Below, piece by piece: positions 20,660 to 30,854 of a stretch of DNA of 33,965 bases (position 1 is its first letter; every line of letters begins with the position of its first letter). The stretch lies in the NCBI GenBank assembly GCA_012800005.1, contig JAAZKC010000095.1, positions 1 through 33,965 of the forward strand. Direction: 5' to 3'. The translations under genes were made by a program, and so were the position numbers. Under the pieces are notes generated by a model, which searched no databases, was not told where the DNA came from, and saw nothing but the letters and a program-made list of their open reading frames with translations. The stretch comes from Acholeplasmataceae bacterium (lineage in GTDB: Bacteria > Bacillota_I > Bacilli_A > Acholeplasmatales > UBA5453).

Positions 20660-21795
20660 ATAAAAGAGAATATCAAATATGTATTAATTGTGTAATGGAT
20701 ACCACGGATTCTAAAATAACTTTTAATAATGAGGGGATGTGCGATCATTGCCAACATTTTTATGGGAATATTAAACCAAAATGGATTGTTAATGAAAAAA
20801 GTAAAGAGAAACTAGAAAATATAGTTGCAAAAATTAAAAAGAAAAACAAAAAAAGAAAATATGACTGTATTATTGGATTATCTGGTGGAATGGATAGCAC
20901 ATATTTATTATATTATGCTAAAGAGGTGCTAGGATTAAGACCTTTAGTTTTTGCTGTTGATACAGGCTGGAATTTACCAGTAGCAGATAAAAACATTGAC
21001 AATTTACTTAAAGGATTAAATTTAGAAAAAATAGACTATAAAATAGATAAAGAAGAAATGAGAGACCTTCAACTTGCCTTTTTTAAATCACAAGTTCCAT
21101 ATCAAGATATGCCTCAAGATCATGTTATTTTTGCTTCGCTATATAATTTTGCTGTCAAGAGTAAAATAAAATATATTCTTACTGGAGGAAATTTATCAAC
21201 GGAGTCAATGAGGGAGCCAAATGAATGGGTTTATATGAATGATTTGAGAATGATGAAAGATATTTATAAGAAGTTTAGTAAGAAAAAGAAAATTAAGAAA
21301 TTACCTACCGCAAGTATTTTCAAATATAAAATATATTACAAATATTTCAAAGGAATGAAAGTTTATAGACCATTAGATTTGATTCCTTATTCAAAACAAA
21401 TTGCATTAGACACATTGACTGAAAAGTTTTCTTATGAACCGTATGCAAATAAACATTATGAAAGTCGCTTAACTAGGTTTTATGAAGGGTATTGGTTATA
21501 CCATAAATTTGGCTACGATAAAAGAAAAGCTTATTTTTCTAGTTTGATTGTTTCAAATCAAATGACAAGAGAAGAAGCCTTGGAAACTTTAAAAAAACCA
21601 CCTTATGATGAAAAAGAAGCATTAGAAGATATGAGAATCATTGTAGAAAAATTAGGTATTACGGTAGAAGAATTTAAAATTATGATGAAAGAACCAAATA
21701 AAACATATAAAGACTATAAAAACTCTTTTTGGTTAATTAAATTTGGTGTTTGGATTTCTAAAAAACTAGGATTATCTAAAATGCAATATCGTTAA
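20656..21795 (+). CDS. N-acetyl sugar amidotransferase (WbpG/WbuX/PseA-like)
   Basis: CINCVMDTTDSKITFNNEGMCDHC, YDCIIGLSGGMDSTYLLYYAKEVLGLRPLVFAVDTGWN (PP-loop), TGGNLSTESMREP. Confidence 0.9.
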   Translation: MNKREYQICINCVMDTTDSKITFNNEGMCDHCQHFYGNIKPKWIVNEKSKEKLENIVAKIKKKNKKRKYDCIIGLSGGMDSTYLLYYAKEVLGLRPLVFAVDTGWNLPVADKNIDNLLKGLNLEKIDYKIDKEEMRDLQLAFFKSQVPYQDMPQDHVIFASLYNFAVKSKIKYILTGGNLSTESMREPNEWVYMNDLRMMKDIYKKFSKKKKIKKLPTASIFKYKIYYKYFKGMKVYRPLDLIPYSKQIALDTLTEKFSYEPYANKHYESRLTRFYEGYWLYHKFGYDKRKAYFSSLIVSNQMTREEALETLKKPPYDEKEALEDMRIIVEKLGITVEEFKIMMKEPNKTYKDYKNSFWLIKFGVWISKKLGLSKMQYR

Positions 21796-21884
21796 TTAAA
21801 TGATAAAAATAAAGCTAATTGAAAAATTTTTAAAAAGACTTCAAATAATTTTAAAAGTATAGAAAGAGAAGGTAGTTTAAAAAA

Positions 21885-22973
21885 ATGAATGAAAACAAAT
21901 CAAAAGTGTGCATAGTTTCAACGGTCAATTTAATGCATATGACTTTGGTAAGTTTATATACTAGTTATTTTCAAAAAAACGAAATCCCCTATGATATTAT
22001 TTATATTGATAAATATGGAATCAATGAATCTAATGAAGCTGCTAATGTTTATAAATTTCGCTCTAAAAACACAAAAAACAAGATTTCTAAGATTATTAAT
22101 GTTTTAAAATTCACATCTTATGCAAAAAAAATAATTAAAAAAAACAATTATGAATTAATAATAGTTTGGAATGAGTTAACAGCAATATTGATGAGTAATT
22201 TTTTAGCAAAAAAGCACAAAGAAAAGTATATTATTAACATTAGAGATTATGGTTTTAATGATTTATCGTTAATAAAAAAACGAACACAAAAAGTAATTAA
22301 AAATTCTTCATTAACAATGGTATCATCTGATAGATTTTTAGAATTTTTACCAAACAGCAATAAATATTTATTTGTACATAGTTTTAATCAAAAAATTTTT
22401 GAAAACAATAATTTTAAATATACAAAAAAGGATATGGGACAACCAATAACTATTTTATTTATAGGAAAGTTATCATATCCACAAGAATCAAAAGAATTTA
22501 TAAAAAAATTAGGTAATGATAATAGATTTAGTCTTAAATTTGTTGGGGTTGGTACAGAAAGTCTTAAATCTTTTATTGTCGAAAATAAAATTAACAATGT
22601 TGAATTACTTGGATCGTTTCGACCTGATGAAACTGCAAAGTATTTAGAAAAGGCAGATATAATTAATAATCTTTATAGATTTGGAACAATTGCTGAAGAC
22701 ACAGCATTATCAATTAAATTGTATTATGCTATATATTTAAATATCCCAATTCTAACTTACGATAATACCAACACTAATAAGTATGCAGAAAAAGCGGGAA
22801 TAAATATAACTATACCTAATGAAGAACCGATGAACTTGGCTGACTTTATCTATACACAATACCAACAGTGGGATGAAAAAATTGCGAGGCAAAAAACTAA
22901 TGTTGTTATGACAGAAATAATTGATAGTCATAATAAATTACATGACAAATTAAATGAATTACTAAAGGACTAA
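21885..22973 (+). CDS. Glycosyltransferase, GT4-like/unclassified
   Basis: GT-B-like: VCIVSTVNLMHMTLVSLY..., ITILFIGKLSYPQESKEFIKKL, LLGSFRPDETAKYLEKADI; position in locus. Confidence 0.6.
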   Translation: MNENKSKVCIVSTVNLMHMTLVSLYTSYFQKNEIPYDIIYIDKYGINESNEAANVYKFRSKNTKNKISKIINVLKFTSYAKKIIKKNNYELIIVWNELTAILMSNFLAKKHKEKYIINIRDYGFNDLSLIKKRTQKVIKNSSLTMVSSDRFLEFLPNSNKYLFVHSFNQKIFENNNFKYTKKDMGQPITILFIGKLSYPQESKEFIKKLGNDNRFSLKFVGVGTESLKSFIVENKINNVELLGSFRPDETAKYLEKADIINNLYRFGTIAEDTALSIKLYYAIYLNIPILTYDNTNTNKYAEKAGINITIPNEEPMNLADFIYTQYQQWDEKIARQKTNVVMTEIIDSHNKLHDKLNELLKD

Positions 22974-22974
22974 T

Positions 22975-24066
22975 ATGACAAAAAGAATTTTATTTATAAT
23001 AAACAATTTAGGATATGGTGGCGCACAAAAGATACAAGTTTTTTTGGCGAATATGGCGTCAAACGATTTTGAAAATGTAGATATTGTTGTACTGTTTGGG
23101 ACACAATGTGTATTCAATATTGATGATAAAGTCAATGTTAAGTATTTAAGTAACAAACAAAAGAAAAGAAATATTATATTAAAAATATTTTTATATTTTA
23201 AAATTGTTTTTCAACTTAGAAAAGTAATTAAAAGACGCAAACCAAAAGTAATAATTTCTTTTAGTAGTGAAGAAGTATTATTAGCCCACCTTGCTTCATT
23301 ATTTAGAAAAGTAAAAATATTGGGATCTGAAAGATATAACCCACTTGGATTGACAAAAAAAGGCAAGAAAAAGAATAGATTTTATTTTTCTTTTGCTGAT
23401 CATATGGTTTTACAAGTACCAACTTTAATTGATTTTTATAATAGAAAGGATATTACAGTTATTCCTAATCCGTATTTTTCAGAAGTGGAAATAGAACCAT
23501 GCAAAGAAGAAAGAAATAATAAAATAGTTGCTGTTTCTGCAAGATTTGAATACAGAAAGGGAATAGATGTATTATTAAATGCATTTTCATTATTTCAGAA
23601 AAAATATCCTAATTATGAATTAGAAATATACGGAGATGGTGAATTAAAATCATCATATCTTGATATGATTGAAACAAAAAAAATAAAAAACGTGACTATT
23701 TATCCAAGCAAACGCAATATTATTCAGTTTTTGAAATGCTCCAAAATGTTTATTTTACCTTCCAGAGAAGAAGGAATGCCAAATATATTAATTGAGGCTC
23801 TTGGAGCAGGAATACCATCAATATCAGCAGATTGTCCTCCTGGAGGCCCAAGGTTTTTATCTAAAACTGAAACAAGACTGCTACTATATGATGTCGAAGA
23901 TTATAATAAATTATCTGAAAAAATGATAGAATTAGCTATAAATCAAGAACTTTCAAAAACTTTAAGTTCAAATGCATTGTCAATTAGGGAAGAGTTGAAT
24001 CCCCAAAAAATATACAACAAATGGAGAAAAGTCATTATTCAATTGGTAGGTGATTTAGGTGAATAA
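22975..24066 (+). CDS. Glycosyltransferase family 4
   Basis: ILFIINNLGYGGAQKIQVFLANMA, VAVSARFEYRKGIDVLLNAF, FILPSREEGMPNILIEALGAGIPSIS. Confidence 0.92.
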   Translation: MTKRILFIINNLGYGGAQKIQVFLANMASNDFENVDIVVLFGTQCVFNIDDKVNVKYLSNKQKKRNIILKIFLYFKIVFQLRKVIKRRKPKVIISFSSEEVLLAHLASLFRKVKILGSERYNPLGLTKKGKKKNRFYFSFADHMVLQVPTLIDFYNRKDITVIPNPYFSEVEIEPCKEERNNKIVAVSARFEYRKGIDVLLNAFSLFQKKYPNYELEIYGDGELKSSYLDMIETKKIKNVTIYPSKRNIIQFLKCSKMFILPSREEGMPNILIEALGAGIPSISADCPPGGPRFLSKTETRLLLYDVEDYNKLSEKMIELAINQELSKTLSSNALSIREELNPQKIYNKWRKVIIQLVGDLGE

Positions 24067-25486
24067 AAATATAAAAAGATTAATTTTACAAATTTTAAAT
24101 ATCGTTTTAACAATAATACTTATTTATCTATTTACTACACACCATAATCTTTCTAAAATTACTATTCGTTCAGTATCTGCTTTGGGTTTAGTTATTTTGT
24201 TTGCACAAATTTTTCAATTTTTAATATTAAAGATTAAATTTTATGATTTTAGAGTCTGGTTTATTTTGTTGTTTAATTTATTTCTCCTTGGAAGAATATA
24301 TATAATGTATTTTAATCCGAATTATAACTTTTTTTGGATTCAATTTAATCAATATCCTATAGGATTAATATTAAAAACAATTTTTTATAGTGTTGTTGTA
24401 GGACAGGTATTTTTTACAAGTTTTTTGTTTTTTAATAATAGGCCTATCAGATATAAATTTATTAATAACTTTATTGATGACAAACGGTTCATATATAGAG
24501 TGGGAATAATTATGTTTGTAATTTCTTTTCCTTTCAGACTATTTATCGATATAATATTCATAATAAGAGTACAAGCGTCGGGTTCTTTTTTGTCAGTGGA
24601 GGCTTGGAGTGGAATCTCTGATATATTAGCCACGTTTTTTGTCCCAAGCATAATTTTTTTATTAAATAGTGTAGAAAAAAATAAGAGGAAAAGCATTTTA
24701 ATATTAAGTATATTATATTTTGTTTTAGTAATGGCCTTAACGGGCGATAGAAGGTATCAAACTACTGGAATAATAGCAATTACGCTATCGTATTTTGTTT
24801 TAAAAAATAACAAATTAAAATTTTGGAATTTTGTTAAGTTATCAGTGTTTGCATACTTAGGATTGACTTTTTTGGTTATTTTAAGAAATGTTAGAAGTGG
24901 CTCAATAAATGATATTGATGTAATATTTAGTAAAATACAAACACTATCTTATGGTTTTGATATAATAATTGAAACAATGTCAGAGTTTGGATTAAGTTTT
25001 TTTTCATTGTTAGCAATAATTCAACATATTCCAGCAAATTACCCTTATCTTAATGGGCTTTCCTTTTACGGTTCAATTCTTTCTTTATTACCTGTTGGTT
25101 GGTTGTTTGGAGATTTTTTTAAAGTTGTTTCTATTTCATATACAATAAATAAATTTCCAGGAGGCTATCCTGTGGGGGCAACGATTGCAGGAGATTTTTA
25201 TGCTAATTTTGGAAGTTTGTCATTTATATTTATATTTATTTTTGGTTTATTTTTGAGTAAAATTTTTAATTTACCATCTAAATCAGATAAACAATTTCAT
25301 TATTCATTAAGTATTTATTTTTCATTATTTTATGTTTTAATAAACTTAGTTCGAGCGAGTTTTTTTGAGGTTTTTAGAGCTTCAATATATATTTATATTG
25401 TACCTATCGTTATAGGTTTTGTATTTTATAATTTTGTAAACAGGGGGAATTTAAATGAGAATAGTTATAGTAACGCTTTACAATAG
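24059..25486 (+). CDS. Oligosaccharide repeat-unit polymerase (Wzy-like)
   Basis: 475-aa polytopic membrane protein between GT and Wzx-like genes; GDRRYQTTGIIAITL and GGYPVGATIAGDFYANFG segments resemble O-antigen polymerases. Confidence 0.75.
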   Translation: MNKNIKRLILQILNIVLTIILIYLFTTHHNLSKITIRSVSALGLVILFAQIFQFLILKIKFYDFRVWFILLFNLFLLGRIYIMYFNPNYNFFWIQFNQYPIGLILKTIFYSVVVGQVFFTSFLFFNNRPIRYKFINNFIDDKRFIYRVGIIMFVISFPFRLFIDIIFIIRVQASGSFLSVEAWSGISDILATFFVPSIIFLLNSVEKNKRKSILILSILYFVLVMALTGDRRYQTTGIIAITLSYFVLKNNKLKFWNFVKLSVFAYLGLTFLVILRNVRSGSINDIDVIFSKIQTLSYGFDIIIETMSEFGLSFFSLLAIIQHIPANYPYLNGLSFYGSILSLLPVGWLFGDFFKVVSISYTINKFPGGYPVGATIAGDFYANFGSLSFIFIFIFGLFLSKIFNLPSKSDKQFHYSLSIYFSLFYVLINLVRASFFEVFRASIYIYIVPIVIGFVFYNFVNRGNLNENSYSNALQ

Positions 25487-26510
25487 TATAAATTCAGGTA
25501 GTTATTTGCAGGCATATAGTTTAAAAACATATCTTGAAAGTCTCGGATACGATGTTTTCTTTTTTAAAAACAAAGCAAGAAAACCATTTTTAGATTTATT
25601 TTTTGTAATTTTAAAAAGCATAGTGCTTTTTAAATTTAAGAACGCTAATTTTGCTTACAAAAAATATAGAAAATTCAAAAAAAATCAAAAGGTCTTTAAA
25701 ATAACCTCTCGAATTAATAGAGAAGACATTGTGATATATGGTAGTGATGAAATTTGGAATATTAAAAGAGACAACATCAAGAAATATGAGTATTTTTTTG
25801 GGAATCCGGCGTATAATTCCTTGAGCTTTTCACCTTCAATAAATAGATCAACTAAGGATGATTTTGCAAATTATCCTCAACTAGTTGAGAACTTGAAATC
25901 AATAAAATTTGTAAGCGTGCGAGATTATCACTCAAAGAAAGAATTAGAGCCTTTATTGTCTAAAAATATTCAGGTAACTACCGATCCAACAATGCTTATA
26001 AATTTTAAAAAAGAGGGTGTTTCAAAAAATGTCAATAATATTATAAAAGAAAAATACATATTATTATATTCATATCCTAATCATTTCAAAAATATTCAAA
26101 TTGAATCATTAAGAAGTTTTGCAGAAAATAACAATTTAAAAATTGTATCCAGCAATCATTTGTTTGATTGGTGTGATGAATCAATCCCAACCTCTCCATT
26201 TGAATTATTAGAACTGTTTAAAAATGCAGAATATGTTGTAACTGACACTTTTCACGGAACAGTATTTTCACTTTTATTTAAGAAAAAATTTGTTACATAT
26301 GCTAGCGATAATATTAAAATTCACGAGTTGGTTAAGCAATTTGGGTGCGAATGTACTATTATAAAAACCAATAGCGATTTTAAAGAATTAATAAAAAATC
26401 AATTGGATTATGAACAAATAAGTGGAAAAATTAAAGAAAAATCACACGCATCTCAAAAATTTTTAAAAGAAAGTTTAGGTGCTTTATTGAATGAAAAAAA
26501 TATTATCTAA
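25455..26510 (+). CDS. Polysaccharide pyruvyl transferase family protein
   Basis: IVTLYNSINSGSYLQAYSLKTYLESLGYDV, YGSDEIWNI, VSVRDYHSKKEL, VTTDPTML, VVTDTFHGTVFSLLFKKKFV. Confidence 0.9.
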   Translation: MRIVIVTLYNSINSGSYLQAYSLKTYLESLGYDVFFFKNKARKPFLDLFFVILKSIVLFKFKNANFAYKKYRKFKKNQKVFKITSRINREDIVIYGSDEIWNIKRDNIKKYEYFFGNPAYNSLSFSPSINRSTKDDFANYPQLVENLKSIKFVSVRDYHSKKELEPLLSKNIQVTTDPTMLINFKKEGVSKNVNNIIKEKYILLYSYPNHFKNIQIESLRSFAENNNLKIVSSNHLFDWCDESIPTSPFELLELFKNAEYVVTDTFHGTVFSLLFKKKFVTYASDNIKIHELVKQFGCECTIIKTNSDFKELIKNQLDYEQISGKIKEKSHASQKFLKESLGALLNEKNII

Positions 26511-27747
26511 CAATTATTTTGTTTCTTTAGTATCAAAAATAATAACAACACTTATAGCTGTACTAAATTCTATAATGATTAATAGATATTTAGGTCCAAC
26601 ATTAAAAGGCGAATATACTGTTATTATTAATACAATTGCTATATTAGTATTAGTCTTAAATTTGGGCATTTATCAAACATATCCAATTTTCAAGAAAAAA
26701 GAATTAGAAAATGTTAAAAACATATTTTTAAATAATATATTTTTATTATTTGTTATTATGTTTTCGGTTGCAATAATAATATCTTTTTTTATTAAAAATT
26801 TATTTGTTTTAGTTATATTATTAACACCTTTAATGGTGTTATCAAGGCAACTTAACTTCATTATTTTAGTTGAAAAACCAAATACAAGAAACTTAATAAA
26901 TATTTTAGATACTCTGTTTTATTTTGGAATCATATTAATTGTTTATTTTTTTATACCTTTTTCTGCAGATTCACTAAACTATATTATTTCTGCAATGTTT
27001 GCAAAAGAGATTATTTTTGTTTTATTATCAGTTATCTTTTTTAAAATTAAATTTAATTATAAAGATATTAATATAAAGATTTTATTTAAAAGTATTAAAA
27101 TGGGGTTTATACCAATGTTAATAGTGTTATTGTTAAATTTAAATTATAAAATAGATACATTAATACTAAAATTGTTTGTTGATTATTATTACATAGGGAT
27201 ATATAGTGTTGGTGTCCTATTAGCAGAACAAGTTTGGCTTGTTACAGATGCATTTAAAGAAATTTTATTTTCTAGAATGGCAAAAGAAGCGGGATATAGC
27301 GAAACTGTTTTTGTTGCAAAAATAAATATTTATGGAGTTTGGATAGTTATGTTTTTAATGCTTTTTTTAGGTAAATATATTATTAATTTTTTATATGGTC
27401 AAGAATATGTTGAAGCTCACTATATTACCGTGATAATGTTGTTTGGTGTATCAGGTATGACTATTTATAAAATATTGTATCCTTATTATTTAGCAAATAA
27501 CCTAAGAACAATATCTTTAATAATATTAGCAATAAGTACATCAATTAACATTATTTTAAATTTTATTTTAATTCCATTTTTTGGAATAATGGGAGCAGCG
27601 AGTGTTGCGGCAATATCATACATGGTTTGCGGAATAGCCTATATGATAGATTTTAATAAACGAACAAACAGTAAAATAAGTGATTTTCTATTGATAAAAA
27701 AAACAGACTTTAAAAAATTTAAAAGTTTATTTAGTAAAGGAGAATAG
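26491..27747 (+). CDS. Oligosaccharide flippase (Wzx-like, MOP superfamily)
   Basis: 418 aa, many TM helices; SKIITTLIAVLNSIMINRYLGPTLKGEYTV typical of polysaccharide flippases. Confidence 0.88.
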   Translation: MKKILSNNYFVSLVSKIITTLIAVLNSIMINRYLGPTLKGEYTVIINTIAILVLVLNLGIYQTYPIFKKKELENVKNIFLNNIFLLFVIMFSVAIIISFFIKNLFVLVILLTPLMVLSRQLNFIILVEKPNTRNLINILDTLFYFGIILIVYFFIPFSADSLNYIISAMFAKEIIFVLLSVIFFKIKFNYKDINIKILFKSIKMGFIPMLIVLLLNLNYKIDTLILKLFVDYYYIGIYSVGVLLAEQVWLVTDAFKEILFSRMAKEAGYSETVFVAKINIYGVWIVMFLMLFLGKYIINFLYGQEYVEAHYITVIMLFGVSGMTIYKILYPYYLANNLRTISLIILAISTSINIILNFILIPFFGIMGAASVAAISYMVCGIAYMIDFNKRTNSKISDFLLIKKTDFKKFKSLFSKGE

Positions 27748-27800
27748 AAAAAAAAGCATAAATAAAAACTAATATTAAGAACTTAAAAACTATAAAAAGT

Positions 27801-27809
27801 TGTTATAAT
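27801..27809 (+). promoter_or_regulatory. Extended -10 promoter for second part of the locus
   Basis: TGTTATAAT (TGnTATAAT) about 50 nt upstream of ATG 27860. Confidence 0.5.
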
Positions 27810-27859
27810 AATTTAGAGGTTGTAATCAAAGTTTTAAGAATCACGAAACAGGAGGAATT

Positions 27860-28303
27860 ATGGCAAAAAAAAGAAAAAAAACAAAAAAGTCTAAAGTTAT
27901 AAAAATGTATCGAGTTTCTAGGTGGTTTTATAAAAAAAGAATACCTTTATTCCCTAATTTAATTAGGAAAATGATTAGGTTCTTTTTTTCAGCCGATATT
28001 CCATTTACTGCAGATATTGATAAAACGGTAGAGTTTAAACATGGAGGTTTAGGTGTAGTAATACATGATAAGAGTACTATTGGAAAAAATAGTGTCATAT
28101 ATCAACATGTTACTATTGGTGGAAGAGAAGGGAGAGGACACCCTACTATTGGAGAAAATGTTTATATTGGAGCAGGTGCTTGTGTTCTTGGGGGCGTAAA
28201 AGTAGGTGATAATGTCATGATAGGCGCAAATGCTGTTGTGATAGAAGATATTCCAAGTAACACTACAGTTGTTGGAGTTCCGGCAAAACCAGTAAAAAAA
28301 TAA
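27860..28303 (+). CDS. Hexapeptide-repeat acyltransferase (serine acetyltransferase-like)
   Basis: Left-handed beta-helix: VVIHDKSTIGKNSVIYQHVTIGGREGRGHPTIGENVYIGAGACVLGGVKVGDNVMIGANAVV. Confidence 0.88.
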   Translation: MAKKRKKTKKSKVIKMYRVSRWFYKKRIPLFPNLIRKMIRFFFSADIPFTADIDKTVEFKHGGLGVVIHDKSTIGKNSVIYQHVTIGGREGRGHPTIGENVYIGAGACVLGGVKVGDNVMIGANAVVIEDIPSNTTVVGVPAKPVKK

Positions 28304-28365
28304 ATAATAGTATTTTAGATATATAAATGTTATACAATAAAATGTGAAATAGAAAGGAAAATGAA

Positions 28366-29586
28366 ATGATTAATGTAATAGGATTAGGATACATAGGCTT
28401 ACCAACAGCTTTAATGTTGGCTTCAAAAGGAGCACAAGTAGTAGGTACTGACTATAACAAAGAATTGGTAGCAACTTTGAAAAAAGGAGAATTAACTTTC
28501 GAAGAGAAAGGTATGCCTGAGTTATTTAAAAAGGCACTAGAAAAGGGGATTGTTTTTACTACGGAATATCAAAAAACGGATATATATATTATTGCGGTAC
28601 CAACGCCGTATGATAAAGTTAGCAAAAAGATTGATGCAAGTTACGTCAATAAAGCTATTGAAACAGTTTTAGAAGTTTGTCCAAAAGGGGCAACAGTTGT
28701 TATTGAATCAACAGTTTCACCAGGGACTATCGATAGACATGTAAGACCTTTTATTAATAAAAAAGGCTATGTTATTGGTGAAGACATTCATATTGTTCAT
28801 GCACCAGAAAGAATAATTCCAGGAAATATGGTTTATGAATTAGAATACAACTCTAGAACAATAGGTGCTGATTCTATGGAGATTGCAGAAAAGGTAAAAG
28901 CAGTTTATGAAACTTTTTGTAAAGGTGAAATAATACTCACTGATATAAGAACAGCAGAGATGACAAAGGTAGTAGAAAACACATTTAGAGATATTAATAT
29001 TGCTTTTGCTAATGAACTTGCACAAATTTGTAGATCGGATAATATGGATGTTTACAAAATTATTGAAATAGCAAACAAACACCCAAGAGTTAATATTCTA
29101 ACTCCGGGTCCGGGAGTAGGTGGGCACTGTATTTCTGTGGATCCTTGGTTTTTGGTAGGTGATTATCCAGGACTTGCCAACATAATTTTAGCAGCGAGAA
29201 AGATAAACGACTCAATGCCAGAGTTTGTTTTATCTAGAATAAATGATATTATGAAAGAAAATAATATGACAGATTTATCAAGAGTTGGCTTATATGGATT
29301 GACTTATAAAGAGAATGTTGATGATACAAGAGAATCACCAACACTTCAACTATTGGAGTCAATGGAAAAACACCTTGCAGAGCCACTTAAAGTTTATGAT
29401 CCTTGGGTTAAAAGAAATATTGTTGAACATCAATATCAAGATTTTGACAAATTTTTAAATGATGTTGATTTAGTTGTTATTATGGTTGCTCATAAACATA
29501 TAAAAGACAACATGAATAGATTGAAAGGTAAAATAGTCTATGATACTAAAAATGTTTGTGATTTAGAAGGAACGTATAAATTATAA
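28366..29586 (+). CDS. wecC: UDP-N-acetyl-D-mannosamine dehydrogenase
   Basis: MINVIGLGYIGLPTALMLASKGAQVVGTD, HAPERIIPGNMVYELEYNSRTIG, GPGVGGHCISVDPWFLVG. Confidence 0.9.
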   Translation: MINVIGLGYIGLPTALMLASKGAQVVGTDYNKELVATLKKGELTFEEKGMPELFKKALEKGIVFTTEYQKTDIYIIAVPTPYDKVSKKIDASYVNKAIETVLEVCPKGATVVIESTVSPGTIDRHVRPFINKKGYVIGEDIHIVHAPERIIPGNMVYELEYNSRTIGADSMEIAEKVKAVYETFCKGEIILTDIRTAEMTKVVENTFRDINIAFANELAQICRSDNMDVYKIIEIANKHPRVNILTPGPGVGGHCISVDPWFLVGDYPGLANIILAARKINDSMPEFVLSRINDIMKENNMTDLSRVGLYGLTYKENVDDTRESPTLQLLESMEKHLAEPLKVYDPWVKRNIVEHQYQDFDKFLNDVDLVVIMVAHKHIKDNMNRLKGKIVYDTKNVCDLEGTYKL

Positions 29587-29599
29587 AAGAGGTGATTAA

Positions 29600-30694
29600 G
29601 TGAAAAAAGTGATGGTTGTGTTTGGAACACGTCCAGAAGCAATCAAGATGTGTCCGCTTGTTCTTGAACTAAAAACAAGAAAGAATTTAGAAACCGTTGT
29701 ATGTGTAACAGGACAACATAGAGAAATGTTAGATATGGTTCTACAAACATTCAATGTTGTTCCAGATTACGATTTATCTATTATGAAAGAACGTCAAACG
29801 CTGTTTGATGTAACAATTAATATATTAGATAAAATGAGACATGTATTAGAAGAAGTGAAACCTGATGTTGTGTTAGTTCATGGGGATACATCAACAACCT
29901 TTGTGACTGCATTAGCGTGTTTTTATCTTCAAATTCCAATAGGACACGTTGAAGCTGGATTAAGAACATATAACATTCAATCACCTTATCCAGAAGAGTT
30001 TAATAGACAGGCTGTAAGCATTGTTGCTAATTATAATTTTGCACCAACAGAATTATCAAAACAAAACCTTATTAAAGAAGGTAAAAATCCTAAAACAATA
30101 TATGTTACAGGAAACACTGTTATTGATGCTTTTAAAACAACAGTTAGAGAAAACTATACACATCCAATGTTAGAGTGGGCAAAAGATAGTAGATTGATAA
30201 TGATTACAGCTCATAGAAGAGAAAACCTAGGAGAGCCAATGGTTCATATGTTTAATGCGATTAAAAGAATAATGGATGAATATAAAGACATTAAAGCAAT
30301 CTATCCCATTCATATGAATCCAAAAGTTAGAGAAACAGCTAATGCAATACTATCTGGTAATGATAGAATTAAAATTATTGAACCGTTAGATGTTGTGGAT
30401 TTCCACAACTTCTTAAATGCTTCATATTTAATTATTACTGATAGTGGAGGAATCCAAGAAGAAGCACCTTCTTTAGGAAAACCAGTATTGGTAATGAGAG
30501 ATACAACAGAAAGACCAGAAGGAATTAAAGCTGGAACACTTAAACTAGTTGGAACAAATGAAGAAAGAATATATAAAGCATTTAAACAATTATTAGAAGA
30601 CAAAAAAGAATACGAAAAAATGGCTAAAGCAAGTAATCCATATGGAGACGGGCTTGCGAGCAAGAGAATTGCTGATATATTAGAAAAAAACTAA
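29600..30694 (+). CDS. wecB: UDP-N-acetylglucosamine 2-epimerase (non-hydrolyzing)
   Basis: KVMVVFGTRPEAIKMCPLV, VCVTGQHREMLDMVL, VHGDTSTTF, GHVEAGLRTYN, TDSGGIQEEAPSLGKPVLVMRDTTERPEG. Confidence 0.95.
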   Translation: MKKVMVVFGTRPEAIKMCPLVLELKTRKNLETVVCVTGQHREMLDMVLQTFNVVPDYDLSIMKERQTLFDVTINILDKMRHVLEEVKPDVVLVHGDTSTTFVTALACFYLQIPIGHVEAGLRTYNIQSPYPEEFNRQAVSIVANYNFAPTELSKQNLIKEGKNPKTIYVTGNTVIDAFKTTVRENYTHPMLEWAKDSRLIMITAHRRENLGEPMVHMFNAIKRIMDEYKDIKAIYPIHMNPKVRETANAILSGNDRIKIIEPLDVVDFHNFLNASYLIITDSGGIQEEAPSLGKPVLVMRDTTERPEGIKAGTLKLVGTNEERIYKAFKQLLEDKKEYEKMAKASNPYGDGLASKRIADILEKN

Positions 30695-30722
30695 AAAATG
30701 TAAATTATATTATTTGATAGAG

Positions 30723-30782
30723 AGTTAATGACTTTAAGTGCTAAATGTGTTAATATTTAGTCAAATAAGACATTAACTTTTT
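30723..30782 (+). terminator. Long stem-loop terminator at end of polysaccharide locus
   Basis: Outer arms AGTTAATG (30723-30730) and CATTAACT (30771-30778) followed by a T-run; inner arms CTAAAT (30741-30746) and ATTTAG (30755-30760). Confidence 0.55.
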
Positions 30783-30854
30783 ATGTATTATAAGAAAAAC
30801 AAATATAATAAGAAAGGATAAAAATATTTATTTTTTAAAAAGTGTAAGAGGGAT

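Noticed and set aside
30310-30663. 117-aa minus-strand ORF within wecB
   Set aside because: Antisense of conserved epimerase; no independent support.
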